A program made the position numbers and the translations under genes. The notes below the pieces were generated by a model that saw only the letters and a list, made by a program, of their open reading frames with translations, was not told where the DNA came from and ran no database searches. Shown here piece by piece: positions 22,041 to 33,708 of a stretch of DNA of 64,000 nt. Source of the stretch: Tolypocladium sp. Sup5 PDA-1 (taxonomy: Eukaryota > Ascomycota > Sordariomycetes > Hypocreales > Ophiocordycipitaceae); NCBI GenBank assembly GCA_000750105.3, contig JPHH03000058.1, positions 1 to 64,000 on the forward strand, read 5' to 3'. Within the stretch, counting starts at the first letter, position 1. Each line of letters opens with the position of its first letter.

Positions 22041-24447
22041 TCACGGCGCTGCTTGTTTGTACGGGAACATCTCCCAGAAGCCAATCTCCATCTGTAATGC
22101 ATGTTCGTCAGTATCAACAGCCACACATCCTCGACCAGAACTCAAACGCACCTTTGTCGCGTGAATGAATATCTTGACCAGCTCTTCTATCCGGCACGGC
22201 GACTGCAGCCGCATGTTGTCCTCTAGCAATTCTAGTGCCCAACAAAGCGTCAGCGGAAGTTATCCCGTCCGCCCATGCCTGCACAAGGGGAAGAATGAAG
22301 GAGAACAAAGGTGGACAAAGGGGAAAAAAGCAACATACGCGAGCCGAGCTTCACGGCCTGGACAAAGTCGTCGGCCACGTAATTCTGGATCCAGGGCCAG
22401 TACGTGTTGCCATTGTCGCGGCGCGTCTGGGGGTGCGTGTCCAGCATCTTGGCGACGGCGCCGTAGCCGAGGAGGCAGGGCGCGAGGGCCATCTGCAGGG
22501 CGAGCCAGTCGTCACTCTGGCCAACGTCGAGGACGTAGCGGGTGTACGCCGTGCACGCTGTTCAACCGCTTGTTAGCAGAGAGTAAGACTTCGCTGCGAG
22601 AGTCTGTTGGGGAGGACACTGACCCTGTTTCTCTTCCGTGGCGCGCATCTCGGCGACGGGGATGCCAAAGGATTTGCAGTAGTTGGTGTGTAGTTTCAGC
22701 TCGTGCATGATGTACCCCACGATTTTGTTTGACTAGAGATGTTCCCGACCCTGAGTCTCGATATTCTTCGGTCAACATGGGAATCAGGCAGGGCAAACTC
22801 ACCATGCTGATGTCGTCAATGTTCTTTGCCTTGTACGATGCCAGGGCGTTGGCTCGCGCAAAGTGAATCTAGGGACGACGCGGTTAGCAACTCCGCTTGG
22901 TGGTGTCAGTGCCAGTCATCTGGAGGGCACATACAAGATAGAGGTAGTCTTGGATGATGTAGCCCTTGAACGACTCAAGCGGCAGCGTGCCGTCGCCGAG
23001 GGCCATGACGAAGGGGTGGTAGACAAACGTCTTCCACACACCCCTGACGTCTGGGCGGTCGAGCAGGTATTCGACGAAGTAGCCGCTGCCCCGGATGTCA
23101 GCCGTGACTCTATCCGGGAGACGTTGTACTGAATCGAGGATGGTACGGTGGTGCTCACGGTGAAAAGGGTAGCCTGTAAGTCGAGTGGAAGTGGCCCAAC
23201 GGCCCGTGTCCGCAGCCCAGGTTCGGCGCCGCCCGGATCCCGGCCTCGACATACCGGCACGCGGCGCGGACGGAGCTGGGTACGTCTTGACCCGTTGCTA
23301 GACCGGAGGAGATTGCCGCTACGTAAACGAGGTTAACGAAGATCTCATCTCGTAGACCGAGTCAAGTGTAAGTTGAAGGTCTGCTTGCTTACCAGCCAGC
23401 GAGCAGCCCGTGCCGTGCGTGCTCGTGCTCTCTTGCCAGGGACTCTCGACGCGCAGGACATATCCCCCCGGGCCGACGAGCACGTCCACGACGACCTGCC
23501 TCTCCGCCTCGGTCTGCGCGACTGTCATGTCCGCGCGGAAGGGCAGGTGTCCGCCCTTGACGAGCACCCACTTGGGGCCGAGGGCTTGAATATGTCGTCC
23601 CATGGCCTCAACGTCGGCCACCGAGTTGATCTCCGGCGGCTGCAGTGGAGCAGAAGAGGATTTGCTGTTCTCTGCGAGGATGAGCCTGGCCTCGGGGATG
23701 TTGGGCGTGAGGACGGTGGTGAGCGGGAGGAGGTGCTGCGAGAGGCCCTGGATGGCCTCGTGGGGGAGGAGTTGGGCGCCAGAGGTCGACACCATGACCT
23801 GCCGGATGGTGTTAACCAGGGGCAGAGACGAGAAGAGAAGAGAGAGTTGTCTCGAGGAGCCAGGGTGGAATCATACCGGGTCGACGACGAGGGCAGGGAC
23901 TTGGTGCTTGACCACCTGCCTCGCAACCACCTCGATCGTGTCCGCAGCCGCCAGCATGCCTTGACACCAACTGATATCAGCTCATGCCCTTCATCCGACA
24001 TCACCACGTTGTCGGAACTAGAAGACAGCCTCAGCTCACCGGTGGTTATCACGTCGGCGCCAACATCCTCCAGACACGCCTCAACCTGCCGCTCCACAAA
24101 CTCGGCAGGGACCACATGGATGCCCTTGACGCCCGTCGTGTTCTGCACCGTCAGGGCCGTCGTCGCCGTCATGGCGTAGCATCCATGCGCGGCGAGCACC
24201 TTTTGGCCAGCCTCCAAGCCGCTGCCGCCCCCGCACAAGTACCACGTCAGCTTTCAACAACATCTCAAATGTACATACCAGACCCGTTGCCTCGAAAAGT
24301 GACAGCCGGGCAAAGTTTCAATTTGCTGAATATCATCTTTGCACGGCGACAGGGACAAGCGAGTACAACGGGGGAAAGGGTAAAAAGAACTCACGCCCCG
24401 CCGGAGCTGTCGGAGCCGGCTATCAGCAGCACCCTTCCCGGAGCCAT
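22041..24447 (-). CDS. THI20: Bifunctional hydroxymethylpyrimidine/phosphomethylpyrimidine kinase–TenA protein (Thi20 type)
   Basis: Phosphorylates HMP to HMP-P and HMP-PP in thiamine synthesis; the C-terminal TenA domain salvages pyrimidine breakdown products (family knowledge). Eleven exons: 24447–24395, 24221–24040, 23959–23877, 23798–23393, 23318–23159, 23085–22935, 22868–22803, 22732–22624, 22557–22339, 22231–22152 and 22091–22041, giving 519 residues. The kinase domain (about 1–270) opens with LLIAGSDSSGGAG, and has a VVDPVMVSTSG segment and the nucleotide/anion-hole motif HGTGCSLAA. The TenA domain (about 310–519) shows ESFKGYIIQDYLYL, YWPWIQNYVADDF and the terminal MEIGFWEMF. Every junction restores frame and conserved residues, so the ten-intron structure is well supported. 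One donor is the less common GTCAGT (22623). No TPP riboswitch is visible upstream. Confidence 0.94.
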
Positions 24448-24459
24448 GGCTGCTGTTTC

Positions 24460-25170
24460 CGAGATGACGCAAAACCAAACGCGGGATTGCGTCAATCGAC
24501 AATACTGTAGAAAAGAAAGGGAGTGTAGAATGATGTCGATGATCGAATTAGTGTCCCGGCACTCACGCGCGAGGTCGGAAACTAAGCTCGATCGTCTGCG
24601 GGGCGGCTACTCGCCCGTAGCGCCATCAACTTTTTGTCCAACGTTGTATCGACGGCCAGGTGTAGGAAAGCCGCAGATTCTCGGTTATTTACGAACAAAA
24701 AATAGAAAGAACTTGACTACTTCCAAATAGATCCATACACAAGGTACGTGTTGCTTGCTCCATGAGAGCTTCATCTGACAATGCACGCCAGGGCATCAGA
24801 CCGACCATCGTCCTACTCTGCTTAGTTAGACCAGAACAAGTGGAATTTCCTACCTACGTAGACCCTCGTGTAGCCCTTGTAATACACAGAAAGAGCCAAA
24901 CAAAAGGGGCAAAAGACTCGCTCTTCCTCCTTGCCCGTCCTTACAACGGAAAGACTCCGCGCTTAAAACGCCCTGATCCTGAGTCCCGGCTGCCCCCCCA
25001 GCGCTACCCCCGACCGATGTGTATAGAGACTTATATGTATCGATGTGGCTTCTTTTGTCGCTTCGCAGTCCGGATCCGCTTCCGGATCCGCTTTTGACAC
25101 GCAACCGCAGCTGTTACCGGTACGCCATGCTCCGGCCTTCTGCAGTTCTTGACCCGCAGCCCTGCCGCCT
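24460..25170. other. Intergenic: THI20 promoter and Rictor 3' flank
   Basis: No gene seen. A short direct repeat of TCCGGATCCGCTT lies near 25070–25095. The rest should be the THI20 leader and promoter, and the 3' untranslated region of the Rictor gene. Confidence 0.6.
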
Positions 25171-25173
25171 CCG

Positions 25174-28100
25174 CTACCGCCTCACTTTGAGCGGTGCTGG
25201 CATGAGATCCGAGGGCATCTCCGCTGGCTCACTGATGCTCCTCTGCCTCTCCGTCCTGTCATCCCCGGAGCTGCCTTCACCGCTGTCGTCCCCCGCCTGT
25301 CCCCCTTCCTCGCCGCTATCGCTCTCATCCTCGCCAAACACAATCTGCCGCATGACATTCTTCTCAAACAGGTCGATCACCAGCCGGCGGACGCCGAGCC
25401 TGTAGTGGTTCCACTCCATGAGCCCCATCACCTTTTTGAAGAAGTCGGTGCTTCGGAATGCATTTGGCTTGCGTTGCTTCAGCTTTTGTAGCTCGGTGAC
25501 CGCCTTCTTGTACAGGACCATGTTGCCGAGATCGACGATGAGCTCCAGGATGCGCTCGTTCACATCGGCGTCGCTGAGCAGCGCCGGCATCTCCGACCGC
25601 TCGAGTGGCGGGCGCGCCGGTCGAGCAGGGGGCTGGTCTTGGATGGTGCGCTGGGTGTTGAGCAGGCTAATGGATGCGACGTTGACATGCTTCCACGGCG
25701 TCAGCGAGAACAGCCTGGACAAGTTGTTGGGAATGCAGAAGCCCAGAGAGGCGCCCATTGATGTTGTGTTGGCGTCCCACCCGTGCTCGGAGAGAATCTC
25801 CAGGCCGTGGGTAGAGCGAGAGATGAGTCCTAGGACGAAGAAGGCTGTGCCACGCAAGCTCATCACCTCGTGCGACTCTGCAATATTGATGATCCGTTTG
25901 ACCACGTCGCTCGCTTCCAGGAACGGCGCGCCCAGCTCCATGGACCCGACATTGCCAACAGCCCAGAGACAGCCTTTGACTTTGGTCATCAGTTCAGCGT
26001 CCTCCGTCTGCATGCCGTGGTCACGGATCGTCGCGACAAAATCCTCAAAGTGGCCCTTGTCGCTCAGGAGCTTGCAGCCCTCGCCAGTGCGAGTTAGTTC
26101 TCTGTAAAAGTGCGGTGGCACGTGGCTGTCGTGGAAGTCAGACTCGGCCTCCGCGTCGTCGAATAAGCTGATACGGTGGCCGTGGTCATCCGAGTCCGCC
26201 AGGAATGCCCTTGCCAGGCTGGCTTCGATGACATTGACGTATGAATCGTTGCGCCCGAGGAACCAATCGTCCATCTCGTTGCTGATATAATCCAAGCCAT
26301 CCAAGTAGTGGTATCCAATCGACGATGATAGGAAGCGCAGGAGTAAAGGCGCCCCAATCTCGCCCAAGTGGTCGAGGGCAGGCCTGCATTCAACGATGTA
26401 CTCGAGATAAGTTTTCCTGTTACACGCGTTCTCGAGGATTTTGATGGCTGTGGAGCAGACTTCGATCTCTGGGTCGTACAGCTGAGTAACGAGAAGTTGA
26501 ATCGCCCACTTGGAGTCGCTGACGTTGCCCTGGCCGCTCAACGAAGTCACCGGCCTCATTGTGCACTTGCGTAGCGTGTTTGTGGCGTGGATTCGAATGT
26601 CCTTGGTGCCGGCGGTCAGAGCCTTCGACAGCAAGACTCGAGGATGGCCCTGGAGGCTGTAGTCAAAGTTGGATAGCAGAAGCTTGATGAGATCAGGCCG
26701 CTGCTTCAAATCGACGATGTGGTACATCATGTTGAACATCCTCCACCTCTCCAACAGAAGTAGCCCCTTAGGGTCGCCACTGAGGACACCCAGCATCGGA
26801 AAGTAGCCCCCACACAACGTGTCTGTTAGTCGGTCCTTTGCAAACATGGGGAACTGGGCGGTAAGTCCACTGGTCTTGTGGATGTATCAGTAGCTGTTGT
26901 TCCGTAATATGCCTGCTTGAAAAGCTTACCGGGTCGCACTGAGCCAGGCACTCGGCAATCTGTCTCAGCAGCTTGCTATCCGCCAGAAACTTGATTCCCT
27001 CTGGTGACTGGAGCAGGGAATGCACAAGTGCGCACCCTGCCTTGACATACTTTTGCGTGTTTCTCGTGTTCTTGATTTCGGCAAACTTGTATTTGAAGGG
27101 CCGGTAAAAGCTCATGATGCGCTTCATGAATTTCGATGCCTTGATCGCTTCCTCCAATCGCTTCCCGACTTGCAAAGGCCCGACAATGACCTTCATGATG
27201 ACTTCCCAGTTCCATTTCATGTAGTTGGAACTGTTGAGAACTGCCGTGTCGATGAGGAGCTGGCGGAATGTCGCATCATCGAAGGCTATCGCAGCGTTCA
27301 TCTTGGGTTGTTCTTCCATCATCCGCAGGGTTTGCGTGCTGTCGCTGGAAGGCAGAGCGCCGGCCATGGACTCGGACGGCGCGCTTCTGTACAGCGTCCT
27401 GCTAACGCTGCTGATCTGATAGACGATGCCCGAGGCGATGAAATGGTTTTCATTACCAAACCGCGCTGCCACCGAAAACAGCTCAGGGAGGAGTTGAAGC
27501 TCAGCACTCCATGACGGAGGCAGAAGCCTGCTGGCCAGCTTAAGCACCTCTCCAATGAGCAGTGTAGTCTTGCGCTTCAGCATTTGGTCTTCCTCCAACT
27601 GCGCAATCTGCAGTAGGCTGTGCAGAAGCCCGGCCTTGATGAATATGGCCAGGAGCAGAGCAGTGTAGTGGTCAACAAAGTTTTGCTCGCCAGTATCCTC
27701 TTCCACATATAGAGTGGCGCTCCTCTCTCTGGTATTCGTCGACTTCATGTTGGCGACCCTTCCATAGGTGGTTAATCTCCGCCCTGCCAGGAAGGACGTT
27801 GCCCAAGCAGGAGGCTTGATCCTCAGCAACGAGAACAGCAAGTCCAGCACCGTCTCCCGTATAGCAGGGCTCGGGTATAGGATGCTCGTGATGAGCGAGC
27901 GAATGGGCCGAAAATCGTACATGCTGAGGGTCATCAAGCCGGACCATGATCTCATGGCTACGGATATGGCCCTAGAGTTCTGCTTCAGTATGCTCTCGGC
28001 TCCGCCAAGCTGGTCCGTAAAGGCAGTAAAGACGACGTCCAGGCCGTAACCCGGCTGGATGTACTTTCTTCTCTGCGGTGTGTCGAGTAGGAAGAGGAAG

Positions 28101-29419
28101 GCAGACATCAAGCTCTCTGGCGCCTTGTACGTCCCCTCCGCCAAAGCCTCGGAGAGCGGCCCCAGTCCGCCCGATGCTATCAGAAGACGTGGATCCCGCA
28201 CCAAGATTTCAGCAAGGGTTTCAATGCATATGGGCCGTAACCGGTCGATGTTCTGGTCAGCAGCCTGCACGCCTGGGCGACGGTCCTCGCCTTGCTCGGC
28301 AACAGCGACGATCGTGCGCACGACCGCTCGGGAGATCTCCTTGACTCCGTCCTTAACGTCAAGGAAGGCTCGCACGAACTTGAGGGCTTGCTCCCGCTCC
28401 ACATCGGCTTTGCGGTAGTTGTTCAGCGACCTGGGGCGCATTAGTTACGAACTTCTATATGCGAACGTATGTTGGCCCTACCGTATGACCAAAAAGTCCG
28501 TGTTCAGGCTGCGAATCTTTTTGAGGGATGCCACATCTGAAACGGCATATCTCGTGACTCGGTAGCCAGCAGCGACAACCTCGCGACTCTCACTCAACAA
28601 CATCATCTGCATACGCAGGCCAAAGATGGCCCACACGAGGTCGTATTTGATGGTCGGATGCCGCTTGAAGAGCTCAACGAGCTGGTTTGCCCGACTTACG
28701 TAGTACTCTGGCGTCATGCCCTCGACCTCGAGCGCCTGGAGAAGCTCTGCCAGCGCAAACGTAGGGCTCTCGAGCATGTCATCGAGATCAGATCCGACTG
28801 CCGACCGTGAGACACTGGGCGGCGAACGTAGGCCATTGGACTGAATCTTGGCCTCTAGGGTCCGATTCCTGGTGGGCGTGGTCGGAGGCGGTGGTTTGGT
28901 GCGCTGGGCGTCGGATATCTTCTGCCGCAGCTCCTTGATCCGCGAATTGCTCGCACTCAACTCCGCCTCTACCCTCTGGCGTTGCTCCTTGGTCTGCTTC
29001 GCTTTCTTAATGTTCAGCGCCTCGAGCATGTTTTCGCTGCCCTCCTTGATCTTCATCTCCCGATTCAGCCGATCCCTCAGTGCGGACAGGGCTTGCTCCG
29101 TGGCCACACCCGAGTCGTCCTCGTCCACCTTGTCCATGACGCTGCCTGGGTACATGGATCCCACGTCTACCCGGCTCCCCGCGCGGCTCGACATCATCTG
29201 GCTTCGCAGCTCCGAGCTGAAGCTGCCGGGGCCGATCGTTGGGTTGAGACTGCTGCCCCGGGGTGCAAAAGACACCACCGAGGCGGACAGGTTGCGCGCG
29301 GCGGCGCCATTGGGAGGCTGCAGAGCGGTGCCGTCGCGGTCGAAGCTGACGCGGCCGGGTTGCTGGTGGTGGTGGTGATGGTGGGCGTTTTGCTGAGAGG
29401 GTTGAGTGGGCATGGTCAT
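25174..29419 (-). CDS. AVO3: TORC2 subunit, Rictor/Avo3/Ste20 homolog
   Basis: Scaffold subunit of TOR complex 2, which controls actin polarity, sphingolipid synthesis and AGC kinases at the plasma membrane. Exons 29419–28482, 28430–26930 and 26874–25174 give 1379 residues. After a His-rich N-terminus (HHHHHH) comes a charged coiled coil (about 125–185) resembling the HR1/REM helix pair of fungal Rictors. The remainder is helical-repeat protein matching the Rictor N, middle and V regions, for example ALKFVRAFLDVKDGVKEISR, ARAFLADSDDHGHRISLFDD and LRGTAFFVLGLISRSTHGLE. The intron 2 acceptor at 26875 was chosen because it yields DPTSGLTAQF in frame. The C-terminus is acidic and Ser-rich. An equally plausible start lies two codons downstream (29413). 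Confidence 0.93.
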
Positions 29420-29429
29420 GCCCTTGGAC

Positions 29430-31150
29430 CTCGAAGTCGAGGGAGCAGCCAGCAAGGATATGATGACCTGCCCACCGGTTGGGACTGCGCCCCCGGGTGG
29501 ATGTGGTGCATTCGTCTACTCCTCCGTCGGGTGGCCTGGGCGGTGGAGGTTATTGGGTCGGTTGGCGCGAGCTGTCGAAGCCCATTCAACGAGGACGAGG
29601 ATGGAGGGAAGGGTTCGGCTCGGTCAGATGGCGACAGGGAACCGAGGCGCGTGAACGGACGAGCTCAACGGTGCAAGATCGGTCGGCCGTGGCAGGATTG
29701 TGGCCACTGACGCGGGCGACGTCGTACAGAGCGTTGTCGGATGCTTCGTTGGACTGGGGCTTCGTTGGACTGGGAGTCCGGATCGACGCAGCAGGTGAAT
29801 GGAAGTTGGCCTGATGGAATGGAGGGCAGGTTTGGCGAGGACGGAGCTGCGCAAGAGTCAAGAGCCTTCGCCGCGATAAGCAATGCCCATGTTTGGCCCG
29901 TCGAGGTTCGAGGTTGGTGGTCAGTCTGGACGGGGGACGGGTTGACGTTGGCTGGAGGCGTCGGCTGGCTGGCTGGTCTTCGCAGCTGGGGTCGGGTCGC
30001 GGGAGCCGAAAAGCGATGGAGGTGGTGGGTGGACAGGTGGAGTAGAGGCATGCGCCGCAGGACGTCAGCAAGGGGGGCCCAGCAGTGCTTGCCGAGCCCA
30101 GTGCACGGGAGGGACAGACGGGATCTGGCCCGGGAGAGCTCAGGCCCCTCTGCCAGCCAGGTGGACGCCACCTCAGGCTGCCCGCCGCCTGTGGCTGCGC
30201 TGTAGCACGACCCCCATGGGGGCACGCATCTCACTGAGACACGCAGTGAGGGGAACAACCTCCTCAGATCTGTTGGGCCATTCGTCAGGATGGCACGAAT
30301 GATAGGTAGATATCTGGGCGTAAAGCAGGTGTTTCTGCAGGAAGGGAAAATATCATCAGATAGGTATTTGTTCAGCCACTCAGTTGCGGGATTCACCTTT
30401 AGCAAAGGAATCGCAGCCGCACATCGCCGCGGGGGCCTCATCGCCGGCCTCCGCTGTCTTATCATGGAAGGCCCAACGCCAGGTGTACCGCCACGATAGC
30501 ACCTCCATCGTTTGCCGTCTCAAGGCACCTCACATTAAAATGGAGGAGATGGCATGATTCTTGGACGATCTGTCAAAACCGCCATGTGCTCTTCTCCTCG
30601 CTCCGCGTCCTCCCTCGGGCCCAGGCATGAACGCATCAGCGTCCAGCGTCCAGTTGCGGGTTCAATCGAGGCTCTCCCGTTGCATCGACGGTGTCCCGCG
30701 CCGCTGGGATTCGGCGGGCTCCGGGCACGCTGCCCACTAACAGCCGCCCCATCGGCCGGCCGCTTGCACTGGTGGAGCAGTCGGAAAGGCATGCGATCTG
30801 ACGGGCGCCTCTGATGGGCTGCAAGCCGCCTGCAAAGGGGTCTCATGAGCTGGGCCTGGGCGCATTTGGCCGAGGGCCCCATGAACCCCCATGGTGAGCC
30901 TCCTCGTCGAGGCACTGATAGGAATACATATACACCCGATTGTCCCCGTGGCGTCTTCACTACCTCGAGGACCGTGAAGCGTACTCACCTTCTCGTTCTC
31001 TGTTAGTCTTTGAGACGCGTTGACCCAGAGAGTCAATCTAAACTCAGATCTCTGATCACGATAGCCTCTGCGCACCCTCACGTCACCACGCTTATACCCC
31101 ACTCTCACTTACAGCCATCACCAACAGCCTCAACCTCACCACTCCTCTCC
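29430..31150. other. Divergent promoter region between Rictor and uricase
   Basis: About 1.7 kb with no gene recognised, between two divergently transcribed genes. The part next to uricase carries several HGATAR sites (listed separately) and a pyrimidine/A-rich leader. Confidence 0.6.
30300..30921. promoter_or_regulatory. Cluster of HGATAR (AreA-type GATA) sites upstream of uricase
   Basis: TGATAG at 30300–30305, AGATAG at 30358–30363, CTTATC at 30458–30463 (GATAAG on the other strand) and TGATAG at 30916–30921, all 230–850 nt upstream of the uricase start. Purine catabolism genes in filamentous fungi are known to be nitrogen-regulated by the GATA factor AreA. Short motifs occur by chance, so function is inferred. 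Confidence 0.35.
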
Positions 31151-31152
31151 AA

Positions 31153-32141
31153 ATGTCGCCAGAACTGCCCCTCAGGAACAAATCCACCATGCCCTACGTC
31201 TCCGCCGCACGCTACGGAAAGGACAATGTCCGCGTCCTCAAGGTCACCCGCGACGCCGCTACCGGCGTCCAGCACGTCACGGAGATGACCGTCTGCTGCC
31301 TCCTCGAGGGCGACATCGACACCTCGTACACCGAGGCCGACAACAGCGTCGTCGTCGCCACCGACTCCATCAAGAACACCACCTTCATCATGGCCAAGCA
31401 GCACCCCGTCACGCCCCCGGAGCTCTTTGCCGCCATCCTCGGCAGCCACTTCGTCCAAAAGTACGGCCATATCCACGTCGCCAACGTCACCGTCGTCACG
31501 CACCGCTGGGTCCGCATGGACGTCGACGGCAAGCCGCACCCCCACAGCTTCATCAAGGATGCCGGCGAGACGCGCAACGTCGAGGCCCGCGTCAGCCGCA
31601 AGGACGGCATCGCCCTCACCAGCGCCATCGTCGGCCTGACGGTCCTCAAGAGCACCGGCTCGGCCTTCCACGGCTTCGTGCGCGACGAGTTCACCACCCT
31701 GGCTGAGACGTGGGACCGCATCCTGTCTACGGACGTGGACGCCAGCTGGAAGTGGAAGACGTTTGCCGACGTAAAGGCCGTCGAGGAGGCCGTGCCCAAG
31801 TTCGACAAGGCGTGGGAGACGGCGCGCAACATCACTCTCAAGCTATTTGCCGAGGACGACAGCGCGAGTGTCCAGAACACCATGTACAAGATGTGCGAGC
31901 AGATCCTGGATGCGGTCCCCGACACTGAGAGCGTTGCGTACTCGCTGCCTAACAAGCACAACTTTGAGCTTGGTAAGTCTTCCTGTGAACAATCCTCACA
32001 TGTGTAGATTCAAAATGGCTAACGCCGCTTCAAGACCTGAGCTGGCACAATGGACTGAAGAACACTGGCAAGGATGCCGAAGTGTACGTTCCTCAGACCT
32101 CCCCCAACGGGCTCATCAAGTGCGAGGTGTCCCGCTCGTAG
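31153..32141 (+). CDS. uaZ: Uricase (urate oxidase)
   Basis: Oxidises urate to 5-hydroxyisourate with release of hydrogen peroxide, in purine catabolism; normally a peroxisomal matrix enzyme. Exons 31153–31972 and 32035–32141 give 308 residues, typical of the family. The protein shows AARYGKDNVRVLKV, the active-site segment VVATDSIKNT (catalytic Thr), PVTPPELFAAILGSHF, the signature HRWVRMDVDGKPHPHSF, LTVLKSTGSAFHGF, RDEFTTLAETWDRILSTDVD and SLPNKHNFELDLSWHNGL. Internal Met13 aligns with the usual fungal start, so the first 12 residues may be an extension. The C-terminus is KCEVSRS: the usual fungal SKL-like PTS1 is absent, and the codons after the stop do not encode one either. Upstream GATA sites suggest nitrogen control. 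Confidence 0.95.
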
Positions 32142-32601
32142 ATTGCCCGAGACTCGACGAGAGTGCACAGCACCACGCAGAGCAATTAGAACACGGCGTT
32201 GGAGGGCCGGGCCTGTCTTGGATTCAGGCCCCTGTTGTCATGATTCTGCGTTTTGCATAGTCCGTACCTAGTTCCATATTTCTAGGCTTTATGTCGTTAT
32301 TAAGTGTCCCATGGCTTGAAATACTCTCCTGGTAGTAGAAGAAGCTAACCTGTGGCTGGATGACCTGTGAGATGACTGGGGGAGATATTAAGCCCTTGGT
32401 ACGAACATCTGTGTAAACTGGAACTGAATCATGGCTGTACAAGTCCCACCATTGCTGTTCGATGCGTTTGTTGCAAGACAAAAAATAAGACAGCTTGGCC
32501 ATTTGCCGTATGCCAGGTCGCGATATATCCCCGTATAGTATAAATAGTACAAGAGTTATTCCAGTAAACTCGTCCCATACACCCTCGCGTCACTGACCCC
32601 C

Positions 32602-33200
32602 TCATAACCTCTCCTTATCCTTTGCCCGTATGGCCTCAACGGCCTTCTCCCACCCCTCGCTCCCGACAGCCACCCCGCCGAACCGTATCACGTTCTGCTT
32701 GTATGGATGCGCATCGCCCTCAAACGCCTTCAACCGCGCCAGCCTCTTGTCCCGCAGCCGGTTCTTGGGCAGCATGCCCGAGACCGCCTTCCGCAGGACC
32801 TCGCTGCCGCCGTGCTTCTCCATCAGCACGTCCATGGTGAGGGCCTTGAGGCTGCCCGGCCGCGTCGTGTGTCTGTAGTACGTTTTCTGCCACTTCTTGC
32901 GCCCCGTGGTGTGCAGCGCCGCGCAGTTCGTCACCACGACGTAGTCGCCGCAGTCGGAGGACGGGTCGAAGATGGGTTTGTGCTTGCCCATGAGGAGGAC
33001 GGCGATTCGCGATGCCAGCCGACCCAGGGATGGGGGCGTGACGCCGGGTTGGGTGGTGAGGGTCTGGTGAGGAGTGGACGCAGAGACTTGGTGCCATACT
33101 CGCGAGTAGGCAAGTCGAGTCTGGAAGGGAACGCTCGTCAGGAGGTGAGGTACAGCTGCATGAGTCGGGGATTGCTTACCAGACCGAGGGTTTGAGACAT
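32602..33200 (-). CDS. MRPL23: Mitochondrial large-subunit ribosomal protein uL13m
   Basis: Structural protein of the mitochondrial 54S ribosomal subunit. Exons 33200–33180 (seven codons, MSQTLGL) and 33120–32602 give 179 residues. Recognised by LAYSRVWHQV at the N-terminus, LGRLASRIAVLLMGKHKPIF, the highly conserved DCGDYVVVTNC, and the L13 signature region with VSGMLPKNRLRDKRLARLK and FEGDAHPYKQN. The tiny first exon is supported because it restores the MSQ-initiated N-terminus of the fungal family and has a clean GTAAGC donor and CAG acceptor. It lies head to head with the copper chaperone gene, with 508 bp between start codons, so the two probably share a promoter region. Confidence 0.95.
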
Positions 33201-33708
33201 GATGGCAGCTCCCGAGGGATCGGTCCCTCACCAAGCTAGATGTCCCGCCGATCTGAAGAGGCCTTGTGGGGTGAGTGTGCCGTTGTGGATGGTCGCAATG
33301 CTTCGGCTCGGTGTACTTGGTACCAACGAAGCAATCATGAAAGTTTGATGCTTCAATGCCAGTGCTGACTCAGCCAATAACGCGATCACCTGACCACGCG
33401 CTGTCCCGAGGACCAGCGAGACCCCACCTGCCCGCCTCGGATGTCACCGCCACCGCCAACGCCGGCGGGTCTTCATCTGTGAGCGCCGGATTTCAAAGCA
33501 GCGGACACCACTTAAAAATGTCGCTGAGAGGCACAACACCCCGAGTCGTATTGGCAACTTCACTCGGTCTACTGGCTGGCCATTCTACGTATCGCTACAG
33601 AGCCTCGCATCGGGCGCCCAAAGAAAGGCCCCCATCAGGTCGGAGCGCCCTCGGACCCTTGTTGTGTGAATGCCCACAGTGGACTGACTTACTCAGCTTA
33701 CAGACATC

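Noticed and set aside
24300..24600. Possible TPP riboswitch upstream of the thiamine gene
   Set aside because: I could not find the conserved CTGAGA-type core with a matching second arm; fungal TPP riboswitches are known mainly in THI4- and NMT1-type genes.
30640..30690. GGTTCAATC, a B-box-like sequence that could mark a tRNA
   Set aside because: No A box at the right distance and no cloverleaf arms can be formed.
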